DNA of 64,000 nt from Microglena sp. YARC (Eukaryota > Chlorophyta > Chlorophyceae > Chlamydomonadales > Chlamydomonadaceae), in contig CM039462.1 of assembly GCA_022414725.1 (NCBI GenBank), positions 125,900,502 through 125,964,501 on the forward strand, given 5' to 3'. Positions 1-7,865 of the stretch are shown in pieces. Positions within the stretch are counted from its first letter, which is position 1. Each line of letters opens with the position of its first letter. A model generated the notes under the pieces. It made no database searches. It worked only from the letters and a program-made list of their open reading frames with translations, and was not told the DNA's origin. The position numbers and the translations under genes were made by a program.

Positions 1-296
1 AAAGAATCTGTGAAGAAGACGGACTTCGTTGCATTTATTGAATCATTGAGTTTGTGCAATAATTCAGTAGTAATAATCACCCCGTCAATATTTGTTACAC
101 ACCTCCTTACAGTCCAGAATTCAATGCTATTGAGCTATGCTTCGCTAAGGTGAAGAGAGACTTTCGTCGTTTGAACTACATACCGAATGAAACAAAGACG
201 CACGTATCTGATATGATTTCCTTAGCATTCGGCAACCTCACTGATAAAATTATTATGGGTTGTTTTGAACACGTTTGGAACACTTATGTGTATTAA
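1..296 (+). pseudogene. IS630/Tc1-mariner DDE transposase, 3' part, broken copy
   Basis: This is the C-terminal part of the transposase of element A; the copy at 48671-49656 (minus strand) is the better one. It encodes the PYSPEFNAIE motif carrying the catalytic Glu. Compared with the other copy, 37 bases are missing at about base 81, which removes the conserved DNASIH block with the second catalytic Asp and shifts the frame. An extra T near base 293 creates a stop after NTYVY, where the other copy reads on into the start of the Fanzor gene. The window edge cuts the 5' part. It cannot encode an active transposase as written. Confidence 0.85.
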
Positions 297-325
297 AGCG
301 GTCTGTGACGTATTGATTATGAAAG

Positions 326-2704
326 ATGGCGACGAAACCTCCGACAGTCGCGAAATTGAAGGAGCTACTGAAATTGGCTGAAGTACCATACTCGTCGAAG
401 TCCAACAAGGACGATCTTGTCCGTTTATGCGAAGACAATGGTCTCATCGCCAGACCCCCTCCAGAATACAAGACGGTGGAAAAGATGTGTGTCGTGAAAT
501 GCGCCCTGAAGAAGGCAATGAGTCTTGACGATGAAGAATTCGGTAAGTTTAGGGAGCATGTGGACCAGCTCGTCAATGTGGTGAGCCGCATGTTACGGCG
601 GTCCAGTCTGGTGCTGACTTTCCACATCACGAGTCTATTAGAGAAAGGTCTGGATATTCCAGACCTGTACAACATGAAAGATACCTACTGGAAGGATTGG
701 CTCCGTATCGGGGTAGACGGAATCTTCCCTGATGAGGAAAGCAAGATATCGTACGAAGCTGTGAAGGACTCCATCGGCGATGTAATTGGTAATGACGACG
801 CTGACTACATCAAGTCTTATCCGATCTATTTCGATCAGGTATTGAACTATGCAGGTCACACATTGAGCACTGTCGTGTCAAACAACGCATGGGTTCCTTT
901 GATACCACGTCTGGCCAGACTCACTTCCACCACTTTAAATAAATTAAATGCCCCGAAGACGCTGGACACATCGAAGATCATTCGGGATACGACGTGATGC
1001 AGGCTATTCAGCAAGAAGTCCAAAACATGGAGGGATGGCCAGAGTCTGTTCAAGAGTACGTCAATGAAGTTAGGGAGATGCTGAGTGTTCCAGATGGAAG
1101 TCGAGTTTATGATAACTATGGCAAAGACATGGACTTTTCCGACCATGGTCCGGTTTAATTATTGGATACAGACACGGTTGGAGGATATGGATGCACGTCG
1201 TATCCGATTGATGCCCATCTTCAATGTCCAACGGGTGCATGTTCGCCTTGACCTGAAGACCCTCGTGAACCTGTTCAGGCACATGTTCCCCAATGACCAG
1301 AACATCGTTGAGCTTTCCAAGTGGGAACATGTAAAGAATCCCGACAGCTTCATGTTTCCCCAGAGGCCTGCACAGAAGAAGAAAAATCATGTGGTCCTGG
1401 TGAATGGGAGGCATACAAGTCGGTCCTGAAGAAGTACGATGATGATGTTAAGGATATCAAGGCTACTGACGAGTACAGACATGCAAAGGGTTTGTATGAC
1501 ACGCTTGTGAACGCCCGAAAAAACAGTCGCAGGTTCCTTCTTCAGAAAACCACCTGTCAAGAATGGGTGGGTTTTCGACTGCAGCATCTGTACTGACGGA
1601 GTCTCTTTGAGCATGCAGTACAGCAAGACAGTACAGGTCCTTGTCTCAGATCTGAAGAAGACCTGTAAGAAGCCTCGTAAAGAAGAAGGTATCAAGATCG
1701 CAGAAAAATACGACGGCTCACTTAAAACGATATTGCCCGATATGGGTATCGTCGTCCTGGGTGTGGACCCAGGACGGAGCAACATCGCTACGGTAACGTA
1801 TTTGGCAGACGATAAAAATAAGACATGGACGCTGACACGTGGTGCATTTTACCACAAGTCGGGTATCAAGAAGCAGACAAGGCAGAAGGAACTGCGTTTT
1901 GCTGACATGATTCCTATGTGGGAGTCTCTGCGTGAAAATGGAGCAGCTTTGAGTACATCGAGGACGGATAAGATCTCCGCGTACTTGTCAAATTACACTA
2001 AGTTTTCTGACGAGTGGTGGAGATTGGCTTTGCGACGCCGAGAATCCCGTGACAACTTGCAGCGTTACATCGGAAAACGAAAGGTCAAAAGACTCTTTCT
2101 GGGCGGGTATCAAGCGGTGCATGATGAAAGAACTTCCTGATATGAAGGTTTGCGTGGCCTACGGATCTGCCATCACGAAACTGAAGCCTACTGGACCGGG
2201 AGAAGTTGCAGTTCCCACTGGGGCCATGTTCGCATCGTGTAAAGAATTTTCAAAGAGGACGTTTCTGTGACAGATGAGTTCAAAACGACTCTTATGTCGT
2301 GGGAGACGGGTAAAGAAAAAGAACGTGTTTACAAGATCCCAAGTGTTTGTTCAGCAGACGTGAAGCTTAGGTTGGGTGGTGAACGTTTTGGTCACACGAA
2401 ATCGAAAACGATGCCAAAGGTCGCTGATTGCGACCACTTAGGGGTAAGGTTGTACAATAAACGTAAAGGCGCACAAGAGAAGCACAGGAGGGGTGGCTTC
2501 GCCACTTCCCTTGTCGATTCTCAAAAATCGATCGAGCGGTACCCAGAGGTACGAGGACTGCGATTCTCTCCAGAAACATGCATTTACTCGGACCGGGATC
2601 GCTCTTCTGCTCTCACAATCGCAAGGCTGCACTGCATGGAATTGATGGGTCTAGGACGACCTCTTCCATTTGCCCACAGCAGCTCTGTTGTTGTTGATGA
2701 ATAA
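326..2704 (+). pseudogene. Fanzor A nuclease (SAP + RuvC), frameshifted copy 1
   Basis: Near-identical copy of the intact 792-codon gene at 46348-48726. It starts ATGGCGACG and keeps the SAP-like N-terminus, the RuvC-I GVDPG block and the RuvC-III DRDRSSALTIA block. Six one-base differences break the frame: about 985 (G4 to G3), 1135 (T3 to T4), 1384 (A6 to A5), 1518 (A5 to A6), 2087 (A3 to A4) and 2240 (A4 to A3). All six lie in homopolymers, while only a handful of substitutions separate the copies (for example Thr/Ala in SNY-KFSD and Lys/Gln in LK-YDDD). This means recent duplication followed by decay, or sequencing error in one copy. The transposase relic lies just upstream on the same strand. 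Confidence 0.9.
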
Positions 2705-2827
2705 AAACTCGTATTGTTGTAGACACCACTCGGTCCCCCTCCGGTGGTCGCGACAACATTAGGTTACACCGCAAGGTGTACCGTACACTCCAGAAAGCGG
2801 TTTCATTTTAGTATTCCGTGGAGTGTA
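2705..2827 (+). ncRNA. Putative Fanzor A guide-RNA scaffold / right end, copy 1
   Basis: Non-coding tail between the Fanzor stop and the transposon tip. It can fold: TGTTGT at 2715 pairs with ACAACA at 2754, enclosing a GACACC/GGTGGTC stem, and GGTTACACC-GCAA-GGTGTACC forms a second hairpin at about 2761-2781. The segment then runs into the inverted terminal repeat ending with TA at 2826-2827. It is kept almost base for base in the other copy. Fanzor and TnpB nucleases are known to use an RNA from this position of their element; that this one is transcribed is inference. Confidence 0.45.
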
Positions 2828-3191
2828 ATAAACCCAAGTGTTACAAACAAGTGAATCTTTTACAAACAACATACACATTGTGTAAGACTTGACAGTTAGT
2901 TACACAGTAGTGTGTATGTCCGCTGGGGGGGAATAGGTGAAAGGGGCTCCGCCACTTGTTTAATGTGGTACGGTGGTTCTCATCCAAGTGTTGGCGACAT
3001 ATATCACTTGACAAGCAGTTTTGAGGTTGGTTGGTTGAGGATGAGAACAACCGTGATGTCTTTTTTACGCCCCCCTTGTTCTTCATCTGCCGGTGGAATT
3101 ACCACTTTACTGTCCCCGCTTTCCTCGAGATACATGTGGAACAAGGCAACCTGAAATCTTCCTCAAAAAACAAAACTTAAATTATAACACG
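2828..3191. other. Non-coding spacer with dispersed repeats
   Basis: No convincing gene. Bases 2838-2900 (GTGTTACAA...GACTTGACAGTTA) recur at 53636-53692. Bases about 2923-3000 are a partial copy of the GC-rich repeat found near 35.8, 54.1, 59.3 and 63.7 kb. The last 40 bases before the next ATG are AT-rich, as expected of a promoter. Confidence 0.6.
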
Positions 3192-3566
3192 ATGGCCAAC
3201 AACATTTCAAGACAAATAGCTTTCTGGATCGGGTGCATAGGAATCAGGACAGCTTTCGTGATTCTTGCCTTTCTCGCGACACCTATGTATCTAACGTACA
3301 TGGGCGTCTTGGCCCTTGTGCCAGCAATAGGGTTCTTTGTCATATACTTTGGAGGCCTTCGGAAAACGGGGATAGAGGTGGCGCCAGATGGCGGGAAGAT
3401 CTGGTGGTCGAAACTTCGCCCTGTTCATGGCACGTTATACCTATTGTTTGCAATCCTTGCGCTCTCCCGCTGGCAAAGACATGCATGGGTCGCCTTGGCT
3501 GTCGATGTATTCATAGGTGTCCTCGCTAAACTGTGTTTCGTTGTGGGTTATAAAAAAACGATTTAG
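3192..3566 (+). CDS. Small multi-pass membrane protein, giant-virus type
   Basis: The protein has 124 residues and starts MANNISRQIAFW. An upstream in-frame extension exists, but the ATG at 3192 is preferred because it follows an AT-rich leader. There are hydrophobic segments at about residues 8-28, 33-50, 80-97 and 102-118. Between them lies a polar loop with GGKIWWSKLRPVHG. From memory, small proteins with a WW-x2-LRPVH loop and this spacing are common in algal giant viruses, where they are presumed virion or membrane proteins of unknown role. The ORF is intact and isolated, between the decayed element A and a minus-strand gene. No biochemical function can be assigned. Confidence 0.75.
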   Translation: MANNISRQIAFWIGCIGIRTAFVILAFLATPMYLTYMGVLALVPAIGFFVIYFGGLRKTGIEVAPDGGKIWWSKLRPVHGTLYLLFAILALSRWQRHAWVALAVDVFIGVLAKLCFVVGYKKTI

Positions 3567-3715
3567 GAATACATCTCACCCCTATGTTTTTGCCAGGGGT
3601 CTCGACTCGACTCGACACAGGTTCCGTCATGATGCGAGAGGTCGGTCGCTCTGTGACTCGACGCGGTCGATGCCCCAGGTTGCTGTGGCCCCTTTAGGCA
3701 AAATTTGCTACCCAC

Positions 3716-4078
3716 TCAAATGCGCTTCAGATCAGCACCATTCGCTGTGAACAGTGCATGCTGCTGCTGTTTGTGAATCTTGAGGATCCTGCTGCTCATG
3801 AACAACACCACATATGACTTATTAATCTTGATGATATACGACCTCTCCACGCGAACAGCCTCATTGGTGATTGTAAGCTCCTCACCAGTTGCCTCATGCA
3901 CACTGACCTCATGTGTGTCCTTACAAACGCCCTCCGCATTCTCAACCCACATGCGTGCCATGTCATGATCGAGGCTCTGGAGCTTGACAACGATGTTCGG
4001 ATCCATGGACGTCCTCAGCTCGTACACATGGCGTTTCAAGTAGCTCATGGACATGGTGCCGGAGGCTGCAGGATTCAT
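3716..4078 (-). CDS. Hypothetical protein, 120 residues
   Basis: It reads from the ATG at 4078 (MNPAASGTMSMSYL) to a stop at 3716. The longer reading upstream runs into a simple GTGTAAGT repeat and is unlikely to be translated. The predicted protein is soluble and mixed alpha/beta, with a helical start (YLKRHVYELRTS) and a hydrophobic strand (SYIIKINKSYVVLFM) near residue 90. I do not recognise the family. The 5' flank holds the microsatellite, and the 3' side abuts a spacer with the CTCGACTCGACACAGGTTCC repeat. The length and composition look coding, but nothing else supports it. Confidence 0.5.
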   Translation of the reverse strand: MNPAASGTMSMSYLKRHVYELRTSMDPNIVVKLQSLDHDMARMWVENAEGVCKDTHEVSVHEATGEELTITNEAVRVERSYIIKINKSYVVLFMSSRILKIHKQQQHALFTANGADLKRI

Positions 4079-4339
4079 GTTGGTAAATGTGTAAATGTGT
4101 AAGTGTGTAAGTGTGTAAGTGTGTAAAATGTGTATCTGATTGTGTTTACACTTTCCAATGTCGCGTCTCGGTGTTGTGCATGGTCGCATGCGGTTTTTAA
4201 TAAGCCATCAGCTTGACATTGGCGTATACATCCTTATAAATAGGTATACATCCTTATAAATGGTGGCATAGCAGTGCAGATGGACATTGAACGAATTTTG
4301 TCCCGAGCCATCCAAGTGATTGGCCTTTGAAAGAACGAA
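4079..4339. repeat. Spacer with simple tandem repeats
   Basis: It holds about five units of a (T)GTGTAA(A/G) microsatellite at 4083-4130 and two units of TATACATCCTTATAAAT(A/G)G at about 4225-4261. The second pair contains TATAAAT and could act as a promoter for the LRAT-like reading frame, but this is inference. Confidence 0.6.
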
Positions 4340-4570
4340 TTGGCTGCTAGTTATTTTGCCACTTGTGACAAATGCGAATGCGATACGCTGGCACAAAAGG
4401 CCGAGCCGGGGGATCACATTGCGGTTTGGGATGAGACGGTGGGGTACTGGCATCACGGCATATTTGTCGGGATCGATGGCGGATCGAACTATGTCATTGA
4501 TGGTGTTCACACGTCATGGCACGGCAGCAGTACACGTGGTTGGCCTGCCTTGTCACATAAACTTGGCAGG
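4340..4570 (+). pseudogene. LRAT-like (NlpC/P60 fold) fragment
   Basis: The reading frame encodes PGDHIAVWDETVGYWHHGIF followed by VGIDGG and VIDGVHTSW. This is the N-terminal half of an LRAT-type domain: the H-G-I-F-x-G block carries the catalytic His. A full-length relative lies at 58580-59233 (FHHGIFIG). Here the C-terminal NC-x-HF block with the nucleophile Cys is missing, because the sequence changes into the antisense of the HicB-like gene after about 4570. A stop just upstream and no ATG show the 5' end is also lost. LRAT-like proteins act on acyl groups of lipids or proteins; this piece should be inactive. Confidence 0.6.
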
Positions 4571-4890
4571 GTGGAAACAATGACGACTCCGACGAAGGTG
4601 ACCACGAAGCCGGCAAATTGCTCGTTGTCCTGCTGTCTGCGGTTGATGATGTCGGCGGGGAGTGATGGCGGCGGGATGGCCTCGCCGCGATACATGAAAT
4701 CACTGACCATGTCAGTCAGCTTTTCTTTGGCAGCTGCAAAAGCCTCCTCCATTGTACCGCCCGCACCAATCGCACAGTCAACATCAGGCACGAACACTTC
4801 GTGGCATGAATATCCATCCTCAGGTCGGAAACAAGTGTTGTATACACCCCAGAATTCATATAAATCGAGGTATACTTTTGGCGCTGACAT
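4507..4890 (-). CDS. HicB-like domain protein
   Basis: 127 residues from ATG 4890 (MSAPKVYLDLYEFWG). Residues about 30-75 match the HicB antitoxin fold: a strand ending VFVPDVDCAIGAGGT, then MEEAFAAAKEKLTDMVSDFM and the terminal IPPPS signature. In bacteria HicB proteins bind a HicA RNase partner and DNA; no HicA-like gene is seen nearby. The C-terminus (about residues 92-110, FAGFVVTFVGVVIVS) is hydrophobic and not typical of HicB, and its last part overlaps the LRAT-like relic on the other strand, so the natural end may be earlier. A stand-alone HicB-like domain is more likely regulatory than part of a toxin-antitoxin pair. Confidence 0.6.
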   Translation of the reverse strand: MSAPKVYLDLYEFWGVYNTCFRPEDGYSCHEVFVPDVDCAIGAGGTMEEAFAAAKEKLTDMVSDFMYRGEAIPPPSLPADIINRRQQDNEQFAGFVVTFVGVVIVSTLPSLCDKAGQPRVLLPCHDV

Positions 4891-4946
4891 GAAGGGCTCA
4901 AGCTCAACCAAGGGTTCACGTTTACTTATCTTGTTCGGCGTACGCT

Positions 4947-4987
4947 TACACTCGACGGAATGCTAAAATGAAACCGCTTTCTGGACT
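4947..4987 (+). repeat. Solo right-type terminal repeat of element A
   Basis: TACACTCGACGGAATGCTAA followed by AATGAAACCGCTTTCTGGAC matches the right end of element A (46225 onward) with one or two changes. No element body follows, so this is a solo end or deletion scar. The stretch 4988-5212 behind it has no gene; it includes a TCAAGCAGGAGTCTACTCG relic of the dispersed CAAGCAGA palindrome. Confidence 0.75.
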
Positions 4988-5212
4988 GAACAAGAGGAAG
5001 ACTAATTAGAAGATCTTCATTGTGAATTGCTTTAATCTGAGTGAGCGTGTCATCAGCTGAATCCATATGCACCGCTACACGGTGCCCGCGCTCCTCCCGT
5101 TCATAAATCCAACTGAGTTGTCAAGCAGGAGTCTACTCGTGGTATTCAGTAATCAGTTGAATGTGTTGGCGGAACCCCACGTATTCACTGTGCGAGTCAG
5201 CAACTGAATCCC

Positions 5213-5341
5213 TACAGTCAGAGACAGAATTTATGGGACACCCTTACCGGTGACCCTTGAACCCAATTGATTGGGTAGGTCAGCTAAAGGTTTTGTATCA
5301 AAGTCCCAATCCTTCGTGTCCTTCATCCCGTATTTCAGCAT
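5213..5341 (-). ncRNA. Putative Fanzor B guide-RNA scaffold / right end, copy 2
   Basis: On the minus strand this follows the stop of the Fanzor B fragment and ends at the right tip of element B (TACAGTCAGAGACAGAATTT on the plus strand). It contains the palindrome ACCCAATTGATTGGGT and a GGGACACC/GGTGACCC stem. It differs from the copy at 41461-41589 by only two or three bases, although the protein gene beside it has lost its 5' half. Confidence 0.45.
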
Positions 5342-6178
5342 TTAAGCTGGCCCAGAGGATAACAATTGTAAGCTGCTAACTGACCCAGGTGGGTCGGTTG
5401 GTTGAGCGCCCACATTTGCCTCTCCGGAAACTGTGGTTTTTGGGGTGGGCGATGATGAGGGCACACAAAATGTCGCCGGTCGCTCTTTCCCGTCCATCCA
5501 CGTCGTCAGAAGCAGAAGAAGGTTCTTGGCAGCGTTCACGTCTCGGTTCCAGGTTGCACCACAGCGCACATTGGATGATGCGCTTTTGACACTGTTGCGA
5601 CAGTGCAGTACTTTGTGGACATTGACGTTCTTCACCACCATCTTCTGCTTCTCAACAGTTATAGACCCGTCGATTAGGGACTCTTTGCAAACTCCGCGCC
5701 AGACGACGCTGTCTGCCTTCATGTTGACGAGCTTCTGGAAGCAGCCGTGGCAGGTACAAGAAGTGTTGCGTTCGTCGACGTTTTTGAACAAAACATTCTT
5801 ACGACGTGAGAGGCACCTCCTGATCTCTTTGATGGGCCCAGAACATGAACGACTGATACCATACCCTTGGTTGGACCAGTTGCCGAAGCCAACAACGGTC
5901 GTCTGTGCCCTTGGTGCAATCACATCGCATACCTTTTCTTCGATCGTCTTCTTCTGTGCTTTTGGAGCAATCAAATCACAGACCTTTTCAATCGTCTTCT
6001 GTTTACCCACATACCGAAAGAATCGCATCGATCGGTAACCTCTGCTGGCTCGGTGTTGAAGGAGTGTCGGGAGAGCGCTGAGGTAACCTCTGACATGGTC
6101 CTGCATGTCGTGCATACTGCTCGTAGTCGGTGATGGAATGGACTTCACGAGGTCTTGCGTATCGACATTCCATTTGTT
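5342..6178 (-). pseudogene. Fanzor B nuclease, 3' half (copy 2)
   Basis: The reading frame from about 6148 to 5342 matches residues of about 410-687 of the intact Fanzor B at 39397-41460. It keeps the RuvC-II region (VDERNTS), the CTCHGC and RCG zinc ligands and the RuvC-III motif NRDVNAAKN. It lacks the first catalytic Asp (GVDPG), so it cannot be an active nuclease. DNA identity stops at about 6178, upstream of NKWNVDTQD. The intact copy has an extra stretch with an (ACA) microsatellite near 41120 that is absent here. Its first Met could still allow a C-terminal protein to be made, so an RNA-binding remnant is possible. Confidence 0.85.
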
Positions 6179-6229
6179 ATTCGAAAACCAGACTAAGATA
6201 AAAGGAGAAGCAGAAAAAACACATCATAC

Positions 6230-6748
6230 ATGCAGACTTTTGGGGATTTATATCGGTGCGTCATGGCTCGAGACAAAATAATAAAGCATTCCATTATTAT
6301 GGCGTGTGCAAATATACAATCAGTACAAACATTTGATGGTAGGATAATCTTGGCTATAATATGGGTGGATCAAATTCGCCGAGGTGCTTACATGTTTGAA
6401 AATACCATACTTCAACTTATTTGCACTGACGAGGAAACGACTCCCGCCGTTGCATCTTCAATAGGAATTGCGCCCTCGTTTCAGATGGTTCGTGAATTAC
6501 ACAAGACATTAAACAACATGCAAGAACCTTCTGACAAAGACAAACACAAACTGTATGACGGAGCAAAGGCTTGGCTAAAAAACATCATGGGTCATTGGTT
6601 CCGTTGTGGATACGAATTGGAATGGTTGCATTCCATAAGGTACTCGCAAGTAGGCCCCTTCCCTTCCCTTCCCTCTGTATCTGGACCCCTACAGTCAACG
6701 GAATACTTAAATGAAACCGCTTCGTGTACGGCACACCTTGCGGTGTAA
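6230..6748 (+). CDS. Hypothetical protein, 3' end replaced by a terminal repeat
   Basis: 172 codons from ATG 6230; a second start at 6263 (MARDKIIKHSII) is equally possible. The predicted protein is mostly helical, with a basic N-terminus and a KDKHKLYDGAKAWLKN segment near residue 108. I do not recognise the family. From 6690 on, the frame is translated from the inverted terminal repeat of the neighbouring element (STEYLNETASCTAHLAV), so the natural C-terminus was lost by insertion. This marks the gene as older than that insertion. Confidence 0.5.
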   Translation: MQTFGDLYRCVMARDKIIKHSIIMACANIQSVQTFDGRIILAIIWVDQIRRGAYMFENTILQLICTDEETTPAVASSIGIAPSFQMVRELHKTLNNMQEPSDKDKHKLYDGAKAWLKNIMGHWFRCGYELEWLHSIRYSQVGPFPSLPSVSGPLQSTEYLNETASCTAHLAV

Positions 6749-6933
6749 CCTATTATTTTTCTTGTCAAAAGTTGCCATGTGATTTATCAAAGATTTGAAT
6801 CTATTGCAACAACGCAAAGCCTGTTCTTTAACCTTTCTTTCTACGCACCCATCGCTAAGCTTAAAGAAATCCGATGTCTTGTAATTAGAATGTCTCCCAA
6901 TAAACTCCAATATGAACTATGTGCGCAAAGCAG

Positions 6934-6977
6934 ATTGATTCAATATACTGTAACATTATTGACCGGTCTGACTGTAA
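6934..6977 (+). promoter_or_regulatory. Shared 5' leader of the protease gene
   Basis: The 44 bases just before the protease ATG (ATTGATTCAATATACTGTAA ... GGTCTGACTGTAAC) recur almost unchanged, in the opposite orientation, at 11945-11989, upstream of an unrelated gene. A leader shared by two unrelated genes suggests a common promoter or 5' untranslated signal. The exact transcription start is unknown. Confidence 0.5.
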
Positions 6978-6978
6978 C

Positions 6979-7587
6979 ATGGCCAGGTTGCGGATAAACT
7001 TGGATGATGGTGTTGACCCGGTGGACGTCGGTGCTGCAGTGGAGATGCTCGACCAGGCAGTGTATGCCAAGGTGTCACCATTGGTAGTGAAGCTGCTTGG
7101 ATTCAGTCAGGACGGAAGCCTAGTTGGTCAGTTCAGCGGCTTCATGCATGGGGAAGTCATCGTGGCAGCAGGACACATGCAGGGGTTCTGCGGCAAGCCC
7201 CTAGGTAGTACATCACCGGCTGTGGCCTTTAAGGCAAGGTACCCAACCGACGGCTATGAGGAGGATTTGGAGGTCGTGGCCCCCTCACCTCCAGGCAATG
7301 TGCCTGACCTCATTCTGTTGAAGGGTTCCCGCTCTGCCACTAGCCTTTGGTCCACTGATCTTGAAATCATGGCGTCAGTGTACGCACTGGGGTACACAGG
7401 CACAGAGAACAAGCCCAGTTGCTCCAAGGGCTCACTATCCAGCACCATGCCTGGCTCAGTGGCCATCACTGCACACGCAGATGACGGGTTTTCAGGCGGA
7501 CCAGTGGTCGACAATGTGTTTTCCCCGCACGCGCAAGAGCACACAAGCCTCCCATGCATGCATCATCAACCGATTTTTCTTCCATAA
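6979..7587 (+). CDS. Trypsin-like serine protease (PA clan)
   Basis: 202 residues from ATG 6979 (MARLRINLDDGVDPV). All three catalytic positions of a chymotrypsin-fold protease are visible: His66 in VIVAAGH, Asp110 in PDLILLK and Ser172 in DDGFSGGPVVD. There is no signal peptide, so it should act inside the cell, perhaps on virion or host proteins. The C-terminus is abnormal: after SGGPVVDNVFSP, the last codons (near 7574-7587) come from a 40-base stretch matching the antisense of the gene at 36126-36374. The last strand of the second barrel may therefore be missing. It lies inside the inverted-repeat-bounded unit and uses the shared leader. Confidence 0.7.
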   Translation: MARLRINLDDGVDPVDVGAAVEMLDQAVYAKVSPLVVKLLGFSQDGSLVGQFSGFMHGEVIVAAGHMQGFCGKPLGSTSPAVAFKARYPTDGYEEDLEVVAPSPPGNVPDLILLKGSRSATSLWSTDLEIMASVYALGYTGTENKPSCSKGSLSSTMPGSVAITAHADDGFSGGPVVDNVFSPHAQEHTSLPCMHHQPIFLP

Positions 7588-7787
7588 GTTTTCCAGTGCT
7601 GTAATAAGATAAGCTTTATAATGTGTACCGTACACTCCAGAAAGCGGTTTTATTTAAGTATTCCGTCGTGTGTGTGCATGCCGTTTATTTTCACCGAGTT
7701 CATGGATTTTGAATGTACGGACGGTTTCTGCGAAATCACCACAATATTTAAAATCAGGTACAAATCGGAGCATAAAGATACTTGGGG

Positions 7788-7862
7788 ATCTATTACTATC
7801 TATTACTATCTATTACTATCTATAACTATCTATTACCATCTATTATTTAGTTATTACTATTA
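7788..7862. repeat. Microsatellite (ATCTATTACT)n
   Basis: About six imperfect units of ATCTATTACT, directly before the ATG of the NPDKPW-repeat gene. A short reading frame (7678-7863, MPFIFTEFMDFE) runs into it and is not convincing as a gene. Confidence 0.8.
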
Positions 7863-7865
7863 ATA

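Larger units (their letters stand above)
6690..7672. mobile_element. Inverted-repeat-bounded unit carrying a serine protease
   Basis: Both borders are right-type ends of element A in opposite orientation. The left border has TACAGTCAACGGAATACTTA, then a hairpin block ending GGTGTAACC. The right border (about 7624-7672) is the reverse complement, GTGTACCGTACACTCC followed by AAGCGGTTTTATTTAAGTAT. The inside has no transposase or nuclease, only the protease gene. It could be mobilised in trans by element A. The TA at the right end is degenerate, so the last insertion is not recent. Confidence 0.65.
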
